Shown: positions 1-7,502, counted from the stretch's first letter. The stretch is DNA of 64,000 nucleotides from Actinomycetota bacterium (GCA_041658565.1 JBAZZY010000001.1:310001-374000); one strand, 5' to 3'. A program made the numbers and translations. The notes: generated by a model not told the origin, from the sequence alone.

Positions 1-239
1 TCGACAACGGAGCCATCCCCGTTTTGCATCGCCACGCGCACGCGCCGGATGAACGCCGCTCCCGGGTCATCGCGCTTGGGCCGCGCGCCGAGTGCGCGAG
101 TCGCTGCGCGCAAGAACACCGCCTCCGACCCCGTTTCGACGATGACGACGCCATCGTCGCCGTAGGCGAACCACCCCGGCCCGAGGAGCGTCTCGATCGC
201 CGCGTACCGAAAGGCCTTCGAATCCACCTTGGCAGCCAC
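1..239 (-). CDS. Probable methylated-DNA--protein-cysteine methyltransferase, N-terminal part (cut by window edge)
   Basis: Only the first 79 codons are visible; the gene runs off the left edge. The GTG start at 239 lies 9 nt after the thiE stop and in the same frame, so it looks like the last visible gene of the thiamine operon. The visible protein has the beta-rich pattern of the Ogt/MGMT N-terminal domain (FRYAAIETLLGPGWFAYGDD, then an acidic helix ending ARPKRDD). The catalytic PCHR cysteine motif lies in the C-terminal domain of this family and would be outside the window, so the call rests on fold pattern only. If right, it would repair O6-alkylguanine by suicidal transfer. It could equally be an unrelated small protein. 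Confidence 0.4.
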   Translation of the reverse strand, partial: MAAKVDSKAFRYAAIETLLGPGWFAYGDDGVVIVETGSEAVFLRAATRALGARPKRDDPGAAFIRRVRVAMQNGDGSVV

Positions 240-248
240 CCCCGAATG

Positions 249-884
249 CTAGCGCGCGCCCAGGACCGCGCGCAGGCCGCGAACGGCCGCGGCAGGGTCA
301 ACCGCTTCGGTGATCGCGCGCACGACAACAACCCCGCGCGCGCCCGCCGCCAGAACCTCTGGAAGCGACTCCGCATCCATGCCTCCGGTGACGAAGAACG
401 GATATGTCGACTCGGCCGCGGCAACGCGCACAAGCTCGAGCCCGACACCCGGCCGCCCGGGCTTCGTCGGCGTCGCCCGCACCGGTCCGACACCGATGTA
501 GTCGACCGGCTCGACGCTCGCGACACGCACTTCGGACGCGGTGTGAGTCGAGCGTCCGACGAGAAGTTCGGGCCCCACCAGCGACCGCGCGTGCTCCGGC
601 GGCAAATCGTCCTGACCGACGTGAACGCCGTCTGCGCCGGCGACGACGGCCAGATCCGCGCGATCGTTGACGATAAACAGCGCACCATGCCGGTCGCACG
701 CTGCGCGAAACACCTCCGCCGCGCGCAACTGCGCCGCCGCATCGGCGTGCTTGTCACGCAATTGCACGATGTCCACTCCCGCGCCGAGAACTTCGTCGAG
801 GAACACTGCGAGGTCCTCGCGGATCCCGACGCACAGGTACAGCCGGGCATCCCGCAAGCGCGCACGGCGCGCGTCGGCGGTCAT
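249..884 (-). CDS. thiE: Thiamine-phosphate synthase ThiE
   Basis: ThiE joins 4-amino-5-hydroxymethyl-2-methylpyrimidine diphosphate with carboxythiazole phosphate to give thiamine phosphate in the cytosol. The 211-residue protein is a full-length TIM barrel for the family. Visible family motifs are QLRDK (41-45), NDR (73-75), GVHVGQDDLP (86-95), GRSTHT (110-115) and the phosphate loop GVGPVRATPTK (131-141). The frame stays open upstream to 1007, but that part overlaps thiS. The ATG at 884 overlaps the thiS stop as ATGA, which is the translational coupling used throughout this operon, so that start was chosen. Regulation is expected through the TPP riboswitch in front of thiG. Confidence 0.95.
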   Translation of the reverse strand: MTADARRARLRDARLYLCVGIREDLAVFLDEVLGAGVDIVQLRDKHADAAAQLRAAEVFRAACDRHGALFIVNDRADLAVVAGADGVHVGQDDLPPEHARSLVGPELLVGRSTHTASEVRVASVEPVDYIGVGPVRATPTKPGRPGVGLELVRVAAAESTYPFFVTGGMDAESLPEVLAAGARGVVVVRAITEAVDPAAAVRGLRAVLGAR

Positions 885-1090
885 GCTCCTCCCGCGACGG
901 CGCGCACGATTTCGAGCCGATCCCCGTCGACCAGGTACACGCTCGCGTAGCGCGCGCGCTCCAACGGCTCGCCGTTGACTTCGACCACGACCCACTCCGA
1001 CTTCCATCCGAAGGCGGCCAGCAGGTCGGCGACGGTCTCACCCGATTCCACTTCGCGCGGCTTTCCGTTCGCGACGATCCTCACCGGCAT
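881..1090 (-). CDS. thiS: Sulfur carrier protein ThiS with an extra C-terminal alanine
   Basis: A 69-residue ubiquitin-like sulfur carrier that, as a C-terminal thiocarboxylate, gives sulfur to ThiG for thiazole synthesis. It starts at ATG 1090, one base after the thiH stop; the longer reading to 1144 would lie inside thiH. The sequence matches ThiS along its length (IVANGKPREVESGETVADLL, then GDRLEIVRAVAGGA). The notable feature is the end: ThiS normally finishes in Gly-Gly, the site of adenylation. Here one Ala codon (GCA) follows Gly-Gly before TGA, formed by the overlap with the thiE start. No ThiF-type adenylyltransferase is in the window. Confidence 0.93.
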   Translation of the reverse strand: MPVRIVANGKPREVESGETVADLLAAFGWKSEWVVVEVNGEPLERARYASVYLVDGDRLEIVRAVAGGA

Positions 1091-1091
1091 C

Positions 1092-2228
1092 TCACACCAC
1101 GGCGAGTGGGGCGCGCATCGAGGCGTCCCAGTCCTTCCATACAACTTCGTATCCCATCGCGCGCAAGGTGGCCGCGACCTCGGCGGCCGAACGAGTGTCG
1201 TCGACTTCGAACTGTGAACCCGAAGCGTCCGGCGTTGAGTACCCGCCGGGGTCGGTATGCGACCCCGCGCTGGTGTGCGTAATCCCCAGCGGCACCAGAT
1301 GATCGCGGAACTCCCCGCCCTCGCGCGTGCTCATCACCAAACCCGCATCCGGCAGCAACAGGCGGAATGCACACAAAGTCTGCGCGAACTCCCGGTCGGT
1401 GATCGGCTCCTTCGGCGAATACTCACTGGAACTGGGACGGATTCGCGGCATGCTGACGGTGAGTTCGGTGCGCCATGCCACCTTGAGCATGTGCAGCGCG
1501 TGCGCGGCGACCGCGACCGCATCCTCGCGCCACGGTTCGTGCAAGCCGAGCAGCGCCCCGATCCCCACGCGGCGCGCGCCCGCGCGCGCCGCGCGCTCGG
1601 GAGCCTCCAACCGCCAGTCGTACTTGCGTTTCTTCCCAAGGACGTGGAACGCGCGGTAGGTCTCGCGGTCGTAGGTCTCCTGGTAGATCACGACACCGTT
1701 GCATCCGGCGTCCATCAAGCGCGCGTATTGCTCCTCGGACCACACCTGTACCTCAACCGAGATCTGCGGCATGATCTCACGGACGGCAGTGATGTGCTCA
1801 ACCAAGAAGTCCACGCCCGTGAACTTCTGGTTCTCTCCCGTGAGCAGCAGAATGTGACGAAACCCCTGGGCGTGAAGGAACTGCGCCTCGGCCGTCGCCT
1901 CGGCGATGCTGAGCGTGCGTCGGGGAACATCCAACGTTCGCGCGAATCCGCAGTACGTGCACGTGGACAAGCACTCGTTCGACAAATACAGCGGCGCATA
2001 CATGTGTACGGTCTTTCCGAAGCGCCGCTCGGTCAGGTCATGCGAAGCCCGCGCAATCTCCTCCAGGCGCGCGCCGGCCACCGGCCCTATGAGAGCCGCG
2101 AAGTCCCACAGATCTCGATCGCCGGCCCGCTTTGCGAGCGCACGATCGACGTCCGCATCTCTCGCCGTCATCGCGAACGAAGCCAACTCGGTGATCGGCG
2201 TCGCTTCCAGGACCTCGAGGAAGCTCAC
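1092..2228 (-). CDS. thiH: 2-iminoacetate synthase ThiH (tyrosine lyase)
   Basis: A radical SAM enzyme that cleaves tyrosine to dehydroglycine (2-iminoacetate) and p-cresol; the iminoacetate feeds ThiG. The 378-residue protein has the family length. The [4Fe-4S] motif CX3CX2C is at Cys86, Cys90 and Cys93 (NECLSTCTYCGF). The start is GTG at 2228, overlapping the thiG stop as GTGA. Choice of ThiH rather than the glycine oxidase ThiO suggests oxygen-independent thiazole synthesis, and it pairs with an iron-sulfur requirement. It lies between thiG and thiS, an operon order that differs from the common thiS-thiG-thiH order. Confidence 0.95.
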   Translation of the reverse strand: MSFLEVLEATPITELASFAMTARDADVDRALAKRAGDRDLWDFAALIGPVAGARLEEIARASHDLTERRFGKTVHMYAPLYLSNECLSTCTYCGFARTLDVPRRTLSIAEATAEAQFLHAQGFRHILLLTGENQKFTGVDFLVEHITAVREIMPQISVEVQVWSEEQYARLMDAGCNGVVIYQETYDRETYRAFHVLGKKRKYDWRLEAPERAARAGARRVGIGALLGLHEPWREDAVAVAAHALHMLKVAWRTELTVSMPRIRPSSSEYSPKEPITDREFAQTLCAFRLLLPDAGLVMSTREGGEFRDHLVPLGITHTSAGSHTDPGGYSTPDASGSQFEVDDTRSAAEVAATLRAMGYEVVWKDWDASMRAPLAVV

Positions 2229-3028
2229 TGCCGCACGCGGTCGAGGAATCCGGTCAGCGGGCTCGATGCCTCCGCCCCCGCGCGCGTCGGTGCAAGACCC
2301 GCAAGATACGCTTCTCGACCGGCGATGACGGCACCGCGGAACGCCTGAGCCATCCCGACGGGATCGCGCGCAACGGCGATCGCCGTGTTCACCAGGACCG
2401 CGTCCACGCCCATCTCCATCGCCTCGGCGGCGTGCGACGGTGCGCCGAGTCCGGCGTCAACGACGACCGGAACACCGGACTGCTCCACGATTATCCGCAC
2501 GGCGTCGCGCGACCGCAGCCCCTGGTTCGAACCGATCCACGAGCCGAGCGGCATGACCGTCGCGCAGCCGGCCTCCTCACATCGCTTTGCCAAAACCGGA
2601 TCCGCATTGATGTACGGCAGCACCGTGAATCCATCGGCGACCAAACGCTCGGCCGCGCGCAAGGTTTCGATCGGGTCGGGCAGCAGGTAGCGCGGATCGG
2701 GAGTGACCTCCAACTTCACCCACGCCGGCAGCCCCATTGCGCGCGCCAGCTTCGCCAAGCGGACAGCCTCGTCCGCATCGATGGCCCCCGAAGTGTTGGG
2801 GAGAATCAGGTATCGGTCCTGATCTACGAACTCCAGGATGTCGGGACCGCCGGTTGCGTCCAAGTCCACGCGCCGCAGCGCCACGGTCACCATCTCGGTG
2901 CCGGTTGCGTCCAAGGCGTCCCGCATGATCTCGCCGCCGGAGAACTTCCCCGTTCCGGTAATCAGACGCGACCCGAACTCACGGCCGGCAATCGTCAGCC
3001 GATCCTTCGAGCAGGCACCGTTGCGCAT
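2225..3028 (-). CDS. thiG: Thiazole synthase ThiG
   Basis: ThiG condenses deoxyxylulose phosphate, dehydroglycine and ThiS-thiocarboxylate sulfur into the thiazole phosphate moiety. The protein is 267 residues, a TIM barrel with the Schiff-base lysine at about Lys105 (PAWVKLEVTPDP), a PLGSWIGSNQGL phosphate-binding loop and VDAGLGAPSHAAEAMEMG near the C terminus. An upstream in-frame ATG at 3049 lies inside the TPP riboswitch aptamer. The ATG at 3028 is 5 nt after GGAGGGAG, the 3' strand of the aptamer, so this is the true start. It is the first gene of thiG-thiH-thiS-thiE. Confidence 0.96.
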   Translation of the reverse strand: MRNGACSKDRLTIAGREFGSRLITGTGKFSGGEIMRDALDATGTEMVTVALRRVDLDATGGPDILEFVDQDRYLILPNTSGAIDADEAVRLAKLARAMGLPAWVKLEVTPDPRYLLPDPIETLRAAERLVADGFTVLPYINADPVLAKRCEEAGCATVMPLGSWIGSNQGLRSRDAVRIIVEQSGVPVVVDAGLGAPSHAAEAMEMGVDAVLVNTAIAVARDPVGMAQAFRGAVIAGREAYLAGLAPTRAGAEASSPLTGFLDRVRQ

Positions 3029-3033
3029 TCGTT

Positions 3034-3120
3034 CTCCCTCCGCCGGCATTGTCCGGATCAGGTTCTGTGGGTCGCCGCGGTTCTCAGCGGCCTCTCAGCC
3101 CGGTTCGCCCGAGCTCCCCG
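3034..3120 (-). promoter_or_regulatory. TPP riboswitch (thi box) overlapping the thiG Shine-Dalgarno sequence
   Basis: Read on the minus strand, the 87-nt leader has the conserved thi-box blocks in order: CGGGGAGC, GGCTGAGA, GAACCTGATC and CCGGACAATGCCGGCGGAGG. These are the pyrimidine-sensor (CUGAGA) and pyrophosphate-sensor arms of the TPP aptamer. The last block ends in GGAGGGAG, which is also the only plausible ribosome-binding site of thiG, 5 nt before its ATG. Closing of the aptamer by TPP would therefore hide the site directly. No terminator hairpin with a U-tract lies between the aptamer and thiG, so translational control is the likely mode. Confidence 0.96.
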
Positions 3121-3130
3121 TTCGCGGCCT

Positions 3131-3136
3131 ATTGTA
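3131..3136 (-). promoter_or_regulatory. -10 box of the thi operon promoter
   Basis: TACAAT on the minus strand, ending 10 nt before the first conserved base of the TPP aptamer. A start of transcription about 7 nt downstream would place the riboswitch at the very 5' end of the mRNA. No good -35 hexamer is seen at 16-18 bp. Confidence 0.55.
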
Positions 3137-3192
3137 TTCCGCGGCCGCGCGCGCGGCGCGGCCGTCCTCTCCGGCTCCCGCGACGGCAGATC

Positions 3193-4074
3193 TCAGAGCC
3201 GCGCGAGCCACCGCAAATCGGTCTCGCGCATTCTGCGGGGCGTGACTCCGAAAGCGCGCGCGGCAGAATCGAGGTCGCAGGTGTTGTCGAGTACAACCAT
3301 GTCCAGCTGCTGGTTGGTCACCAGCGGCTCACGTCGGAGACCCTGCATGAACGCAAACGGACGAGCTGCAAATAGAGGAATGCTCACCAGCCTGCGCCGT
3401 CTGCCCAGAGCCTCCATCACTACTTCCACGATCGCGCGGAAGTCCATGACATCCGGCCCCCCGAGGTCAACCGACTCGCCCATGCACGCCCCGTCCAGCG
3501 CGCGCACGACGCACGCCGCAAGGTCCTCGACGGCCAACGGCTGAAACCGCGTCCGGCCGCCCTTGGGGAGCGGGTATACCGGCATCCACCGCAAGGTCCA
3601 CACAATCGGCCTGAAGAATCCCGCCTCCGGGCCGAACAGCGCACTCGGACGAAGAACCGTCCAGTCCATGCTGCTGCCTCGGACGGCCTCCTCTCCCTGC
3701 CACTTCGAGCGCAGATAGGGGAAACGGTCGTCGGGCGCCGCCCCCAACGCCGACAAGTGCACGAACCGGCGGACTCCGGCTTCGGCGCACGCGCTAACAA
3801 GGTTCTGGGTTCCAAGCACGTTGACGTTTTCGAACGTCTGCTCTGCGCGCGGCACGATCACGGCGACCAAGTGCACGCACGCGTCCATTCCCTCAGCCAC
3901 CACACGCACCTGCGCCCGGTCGGCAACGCTGCCCCGGACGACATCCACTTCACCTGGGAGCGTCCCATCGCGCACGCCGCGCGCCAGCGCCCGCACCGAG
4001 TGCCCGGCATCCAGCAAGGCCGGGATGATCCCGCGACCAACAAAGCCGGTCGCGCCCGTCACCAGGACCTTCAT
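3193..4074 (-). CDS. NAD(P)-binding atypical SDR family protein (NDUFA9-like)
   Basis: A 293-residue atypical short-chain dehydrogenase. The Rossmann motif TGATGFVG is at residues 6-13, and a Tyr-X3-Lys pair (Tyr120, Lys124 in PYLRSKWQGEEA) sits where extended SDRs carry their catalytic pair. The C-terminal half resembles complex-I NDUFA9-like and NAD-dependent epimerase-like proteins (TVLRPSALFGPEAGF). Substrate is unknown; relatives act as quinone-oxidoreductase assembly factors or sugar-nucleotide/isoflavone-type reductases. ATG 4074 is preceded by TAGACT at 4081-4086, 6 nt away, with no Shine-Dalgarno site, so the mRNA is probably leaderless. It is transcribed divergently from the PASTA kinase. 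Confidence 0.85.
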   Translation of the reverse strand: MKVLVTGATGFVGRGIIPALLDAGHSVRALARGVRDGTLPGEVDVVRGSVADRAQVRVVAEGMDACVHLVAVIVPRAEQTFENVNVLGTQNLVSACAEAGVRRFVHLSALGAAPDDRFPYLRSKWQGEEAVRGSSMDWTVLRPSALFGPEAGFFRPIVWTLRWMPVYPLPKGGRTRFQPLAVEDLAACVVRALDGACMGESVDLGGPDVMDFRAIVEVVMEALGRRRRLVSIPLFAARPFAFMQGLRREPLVTNQQLDMVVLDNTCDLDSAARAFGVTPRRMRETDLRWLARL

Positions 4075-4080
4075 AGCTGA

Positions 4081-4086
4081 AGTCTA
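4081..4086 (-). promoter_or_regulatory. -10 box for the SDR gene (leaderless start)
   Basis: TAGACT on the minus strand, 6 nt upstream of ATG 4074. It lies back to back with the kinase promoter at 4142-4147, so both divergent genes are controlled from the same 80 bp. Confidence 0.5.
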
Positions 4087-4141
4087 TGCGACGCCTTCCC
4101 TCGGGTGCGCCCCCGTGCGCGTCAACCCTCAAAGCGAGACG

Positions 4142-4147
4142 TACACT
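4142..4147 (+). promoter_or_regulatory. -10 box for the PASTA kinase gene (decides the GTG start)
   Basis: TACACT followed by 8 nt and then GTG 4156. The spacing equals that of other leaderless genes in this window and argues against the alternative GTG at 4105, which lies upstream of the box. Confidence 0.5.
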
Positions 4148-4155
4148 TCCTCTTC

Positions 4156-5985
4156 GTGGACACAACCTCCGACCGCACGGCAAAGACGGTCGTCGGCGGC
4201 CGCTACGAGATCAACGGCCTCATCGCATCCGGCGGCATGGGCTCGGTATATCGCGCCCGCGACACGGTGCTCGATCGCGTCGTCGCGCTCAAAGTGCTAT
4301 CCGCCGGAGGTGCGGATCCGGACTTCGTAGCGCGCTTCCGAACAGAAGCGACGAACGCCGCCCGCCTGTCGCACCCAAACATCGTGCAGGTTTACGACTT
4401 CGGCTACGAGGACTCGGCCCCGTACATGGCGATGGAATACGTCGATGGACAGACGCTTCGCGGAGTGCTCGCCGAGCGGCGTATCCTGCGCCCAGACCAA
4501 GTTGTTCGCATCGGAGAACAGGTCGCGGCCGCGCTCGAAACCGCCCGTCGCGCCGGAATCGTCCATCGGGACATCAAGCCCGAGAACATCCTCGTGACGA
4601 CCGACGGACACGTGAAGGTTGCGGATTTCGGCCTCTCCAGAGCCTTGGCGGAATCACGCGCCACGCAGGCCGGCATGCTGATCGGCACAGCGCACTATCT
4701 CGCCCCGGAACAAGTCGCCGGGCACGAGTCCGACCACCGGGCGGACATCTACGCGCTGGGCGTTGTGCTGTTCGAAGCGCTCACGGGCCGCACACCCTTC
4801 ACGGGAGACTCCCCGGTAGTAGTGGCCTACAAGCGTGTAACCGAGGACGTTCCGAGCGCCATGACGATCAACCCGAGCGTTCCGCCCGAACTGGACGCGG
4901 TCGTCGCGCGGGCAACCGCGCGCGACCCCGCCGAGCGCACGGCAACTGCGGGAATCCTGGCCGCCGAGTTGCATCACGCGGTCCCAACGGTCGGAGGAGA
5001 CCTCGGGATCGCAGTCCACCACACCACGGCGATCCCGATCACCGGGCAGGAGACCATCGTCCTTCGCGCTCCGACCACACGCGCGGCGCGCCGGCGGCGC
5101 CGGCGCCTGCCGTTGCGCCTGCTGGCGGCCCTTGCCGTCCTGGTAACGCTCGGCGGCGTACTGACGGTGGCGGGTCCACTTGCATCTGTCACGGTTCCCT
5201 CGGTCACAGGCTCGAATCAACAACAAGCGGCCGCGACCCTGCGCAAGGCCGGACTGCGCAGCGAAGTAACCCTTAGGAACCACGACGCGGTGGAGTCGGG
5301 ACTGATTCTGTCGCAAACGCCCGCACCGGGCGCGCGCGCGCGCCGCGGCGAAACGGTTTCCCTGGTCGTGTCCATCGGACCCAAACTGATCGCCGTTCCC
5401 GCCATCGTCGGAATGAGCTTCGACAAAGCCGTCACAGCCCTGAGGGATCGCGGCTTTTCTGTATTTCATCGCACCGACATAAACCACGACACCGCCCCGA
5501 AGTTGCAGGTCGTCGGACAGGACCCCGAAGCAGGACAAGAGGTGCGGCGAGAAGCCCCCATCACCCTCTCGGTTTCCCAGGGGCCGCGCATGGTGCGCGT
5601 GCCGAACGTCACCGGGGACCCCGAGGCGAGCGCCCGCGGCGACCTCGACGCCGCCGGCCTGGAAGTGAAGGTGCGACGGGAAGCCGACATGTCGGTTCCC
5701 AAAGGCCGCGTAGTGTCGCAGAATCCCGCGGCCGGTCGCAGTGTTCGAGCGGGAACGACGATAACCATCGTTGTAAGCAGCGGCCCTCCGCTTGTGGCGG
5801 TGCCGAATCTCGAGTGCATGACGCGCAAGCAAGCCGAAGAAGCGCTCGCTACAGCGGGGCTCCGCGCTAAGTTCGGCGGGCGCGGCAAACGCGTCGTCGA
5901 TCAATCACCCGGACCTTCGCAGAAGGCCACGAAGGGCTCCACCGTGACCGTATTGCTGGGCATCGGGTCGTTCTGTACGTCGTAA
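4156..5985 (+). CDS. pknB: PASTA-domain serine/threonine protein kinase (PknB/StkP type)
   Basis: A 609-residue transmembrane Ser/Thr kinase that in Gram-positive bacteria senses muropeptides and lipid II through extracellular PASTA repeats and phosphorylates cell-wall and division proteins. The kinase domain is complete: Gly-rich loop (ASGGMGSVYRA), catalytic Lys46 (VALKVL), HRDIKPEN at 137-144 and DFG at 157-159, with a GT-HYLAPEQ activation-segment end. A basic stretch leads to one membrane helix at about 320-340, followed by four PASTA repeats (about 345-410, 412-480, 481-546, 547-607). Start chosen at GTG 4156 because TACACT lies 8 nt upstream; GTG 4105 would add 17 unlikely residues. 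The usual dcw/FtsW neighbours are absent. Confidence 0.93.
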   Translation: MDTTSDRTAKTVVGGRYEINGLIASGGMGSVYRARDTVLDRVVALKVLSAGGADPDFVARFRTEATNAARLSHPNIVQVYDFGYEDSAPYMAMEYVDGQTLRGVLAERRILRPDQVVRIGEQVAAALETARRAGIVHRDIKPENILVTTDGHVKVADFGLSRALAESRATQAGMLIGTAHYLAPEQVAGHESDHRADIYALGVVLFEALTGRTPFTGDSPVVVAYKRVTEDVPSAMTINPSVPPELDAVVARATARDPAERTATAGILAAELHHAVPTVGGDLGIAVHHTTAIPITGQETIVLRAPTTRAARRRRRRLPLRLLAALAVLVTLGGVLTVAGPLASVTVPSVTGSNQQQAAATLRKAGLRSEVTLRNHDAVESGLILSQTPAPGARARRGETVSLVVSIGPKLIAVPAIVGMSFDKAVTALRDRGFSVFHRTDINHDTAPKLQVVGQDPEAGQEVRREAPITLSVSQGPRMVRVPNVTGDPEASARGDLDAAGLEVKVRREADMSVPKGRVVSQNPAAGRSVRAGTTITIVVSSGPPLVAVPNLECMTRKQAEEALATAGLRAKFGGRGKRVVDQSPGPSQKATKGSTVTVLLGIGSFCTS

Positions 5986-5991
5986 AGGCCC

Positions 5992-6870
5992 TTGACTCTC
6001 ACGAAGGTACTCGGGCGCCATCGCTGGGAGTTCGCGCTCATCGGCATCAGCGCCGTCTGGGGCTCCACGTTCGTGCTCGTCAAGGACGCCGTCGAGCGGA
6101 TCCCGCCGTTTCAGTACCTGGCCTTGCGATTCGCCTGCGCTACCGCGGCGCTGGCGATCTTCGGTGCTTTTCGCGGCCTGCGTCGGACCGAGGCGACTGC
6201 CGGTGTCGCAATCGGGATCGCGCTGTTTGGAGGCTACGCGCTTCAGACGGTCGGACTGCAGTACACGTCGGCATCCAACGCCGGCTTCATCACCGGACTG
6301 TTTGTCGTCATCACGCCACTACTCGGCGCAGTGATTCTGCGACGCTTGCCCTCGAAGGCATCCGCGGCAGGCGTCATTCTTGCGACCGCAGGCTTGGTGC
6401 TGCTTGCAATGCCGTCGGGGATGCGTCTCGGCGGCGGCGACGCGCTCGAAGTGCTGTGCGCGATCTCCTTCGCCGTCCACATCCTTCTCCTGGCACGCTT
6501 GGCCCCCGGACGGTCTGCGCTTCGAATTGCCGGAGTGCAGATCGCAACGACGGCCGCTGCATCCGCGATATGGAGCATCGGCGCGGAGCGCGCGCCCCTT
6601 CCCGGCGCCGACGGTACCGTCTGGTTCGCGATCGCTGCCACAGGCTTGCTCGCAAGCGCGCTCGGATTCGTGGTGCAAACGCGCGCCCAGCAGATCATCC
6701 CCCCGACACGCACGGCGGTGATTCTGACCGCGGAGCCGGTCTTTGCGGGAATCTTCGGATTCCTGATCGCCGGCGATCGCCTCGGAGTGCGCGGGTACGC
6801 GGGCGCCGCGCTCATCGTGCTCGGGATACTGGTCGCGGAGACTCTGGCTCCGCCTACAGAAGAAATCTAG
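5992..6870 (+). CDS. EamA/DMT-superfamily membrane transporter
   Basis: A 292-residue protein of two EamA repeats, about ten hydrophobic helices in all, beginning RWEFALIGISAVWGSTFVLV, which is typical of RhaT/YdcZ-type exporters of amino acids or metabolites. The second repeat begins near residue 150. The start is TTG 5992, 6 nt after the kinase stop, with AAAGG just upstream, so it is likely cotranscribed with the kinase. Substrate cannot be inferred. Confidence 0.87.
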   Translation: MTLTKVLGRHRWEFALIGISAVWGSTFVLVKDAVERIPPFQYLALRFACATAALAIFGAFRGLRRTEATAGVAIGIALFGGYALQTVGLQYTSASNAGFITGLFVVITPLLGAVILRRLPSKASAAGVILATAGLVLLAMPSGMRLGGGDALEVLCAISFAVHILLLARLAPGRSALRIAGVQIATTAAASAIWSIGAERAPLPGADGTVWFAIAATGLLASALGFVVQTRAQQIIPPTRTAVILTAEPVFAGIFGFLIAGDRLGVRGYAGAALIVLGILVAETLAPPTEEI

Positions 6871-6951
6871 GGAGTGGCGGCGAATCGACGCGCCGCGCGC
6901 TTGGTTCGCATGCCTGCGAACATCTGATACAGAACCAGTGCGATTCGCATG

Positions 6952-7215
6952 TCAATTGCTCCAGGTCGTGAGCGGACCGGCTTCCCAAGCAAACCCAACC
7001 TCGTAGAGCGCGGCGGCCACGAGCGGTCGCAAGTTGGCCAGCGGTGCTCCGTCTCCGGGGAGCGGGTACTCGCCGGAGTCCTGCACGGTCGTGTACCGCA
7101 GCCCCAGCGTGTCGATGCCGGCATAGGTGCCGGGCGTCGGTGCGTATGCTTTCCCGGTGTAACCGACGCGGCCCCAAAAGGCCTTCTCCCCTAACAGCCG
7201 CTCACCGAATCTCAT
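6952..7215 (-). CDS. Small hypothetical protein (87 aa)
   Basis: A product of unknown family. The ATG at 7215 is chosen because GGAGG lies 8 nt upstream, a strong site; the frame continues 3 codons to a GTG at 7224, inside that site's spacer. The protein is soluble and rich in Gly, aromatic residues and Pro (GKAYAPTPGTYAGIDTLGLR). No signal peptide or membrane helix is seen. It is transcribed away from the DAHP synthase leader; the intergenic region holds the palindrome ATGACTAGTCAT. Reality is supported mainly by the ribosome-binding site. Confidence 0.5.
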   Translation of the reverse strand: MRFGERLLGEKAFWGRVGYTGKAYAPTPGTYAGIDTLGLRYTTVQDSGEYPLPGDGAPLANLRPLVAAALYEVGFAWEAGPLTTWSN

Positions 7216-7310
7216 CTCACGCACCTCCGTCGCCCCTTACAACGAGTCTCTCGACCTCGGCGACGCGCGTTATGACCTCAGTCAAGGGTCATTTCCGCAG
7301 GTAGTCACAC

Positions 7311-7322
7311 ATGACTAGTCAT
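7311..7322. promoter_or_regulatory. Perfect 12-bp palindrome between divergent genes (possible operator)
   Basis: ATGACTAGTCAT is a perfect palindrome 30 bp upstream of the DAHP synthase -35 box. A second imperfect inverted repeat, ATGACC with GGTCAT, lies at about 7272-7292. Both lie between the divergent promoters. The binding factor is unknown. Confidence 0.35.
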
Positions 7323-7352
7323 TCGCGCACGCCGGGATGAGGCGGACGAATG

Positions 7353-7381
7353 TTGACAGCACCTAAACCCGGCCCTACCAT
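7353..7381 (+). promoter_or_regulatory. Promoter of the DAHP synthase leader (TTGACA-N17-TACCAT)
   Basis: TTGACA at 7353-7358, a 17-bp spacer, then TACCAT at 7376-7381. This is the clearest sigma-70-type promoter in the window. The predicted transcription start (about 7388-7391) lies only a few bases before the leader-peptide ATG at 7392, so the leader is translated from an almost leaderless mRNA. Confidence 0.75.
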
Positions 7382-7391
7382 CCTCCACGCG

Positions 7392-7451
7392 ATGCGCCGC
7401 TATTTTTGGTTCTATGGCACCTCCGGAACCCCGGGGGCCGGAGCCTGTTGA
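7392..7451 (+). CDS. Aromatic-amino-acid leader peptide of the DAHP synthase attenuator
   Basis: A 19-residue reading frame, MRRYFWFYGTSGTPGAGAC, with five consecutive aromatic codons (Tyr-Phe-Trp-Phe-Tyr, 7401-7415). It starts 10 nt after the -10 box and ends 19 nt before a rho-independent hairpin. This is the design of a ribosome-sensing leader peptide that reports all three aromatic aminoacyl-tRNAs. It has no Shine-Dalgarno sequence, in keeping with leaderless initiation. A DAHP synthase leader peptide of similar logic (aroR) has been reported in Corynebacterium glutamicum; the sequence here differs. Confidence 0.88.
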   Translation: MRRYFWFYGTSGTPGAGAC

Positions 7452-7470
7452 GGCGAAGGCCGTAGAACCA
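7407..7470 (+). promoter_or_regulatory. Alternative RNA pairings of the aromatic attenuator
   Basis: Segment TGGTTCTATGGC (7407-7418, the Trp-Phe-Tyr-Gly codons) is complementary over 12 bp, with one G-U, to GCCGTAGAACCA (7459-7470), directly before the terminator. Inside that loop CTCCGG (7421-7426) pairs with CCGGAG (7438-7443). CCCGGGG at 7430-7436 can instead pair with CCCCGGG at 7472-7478, the left arm of the terminator, forming an antiterminator. Which pairing forms would depend on the ribosome position on the aromatic codons. Confidence 0.75.
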
Positions 7471-7502
7471 GCCCCGGGTAGGAAACCCGGGGCGTTTTGC
7501 TT
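7471..7502 (+). terminator. Intrinsic terminator (attenuator) before DAHP synthase
   Basis: GCCCCGGGT (7471-7479), loop AGGAA, ACCCGGGGC (7485-7493), a perfect 9-bp GC-rich stem followed by GTTTTGCTT. It ends about 30 nt before the DAHP synthase start codon, downstream of the aromatic leader peptide. Confidence 0.88.

Noticed and set aside
4654..5904. A 416-codon minus-strand open frame inside the PASTA kinase
   Set aside because: Antisense to conserved kinase and PASTA motifs; no domain and no initiation signal.
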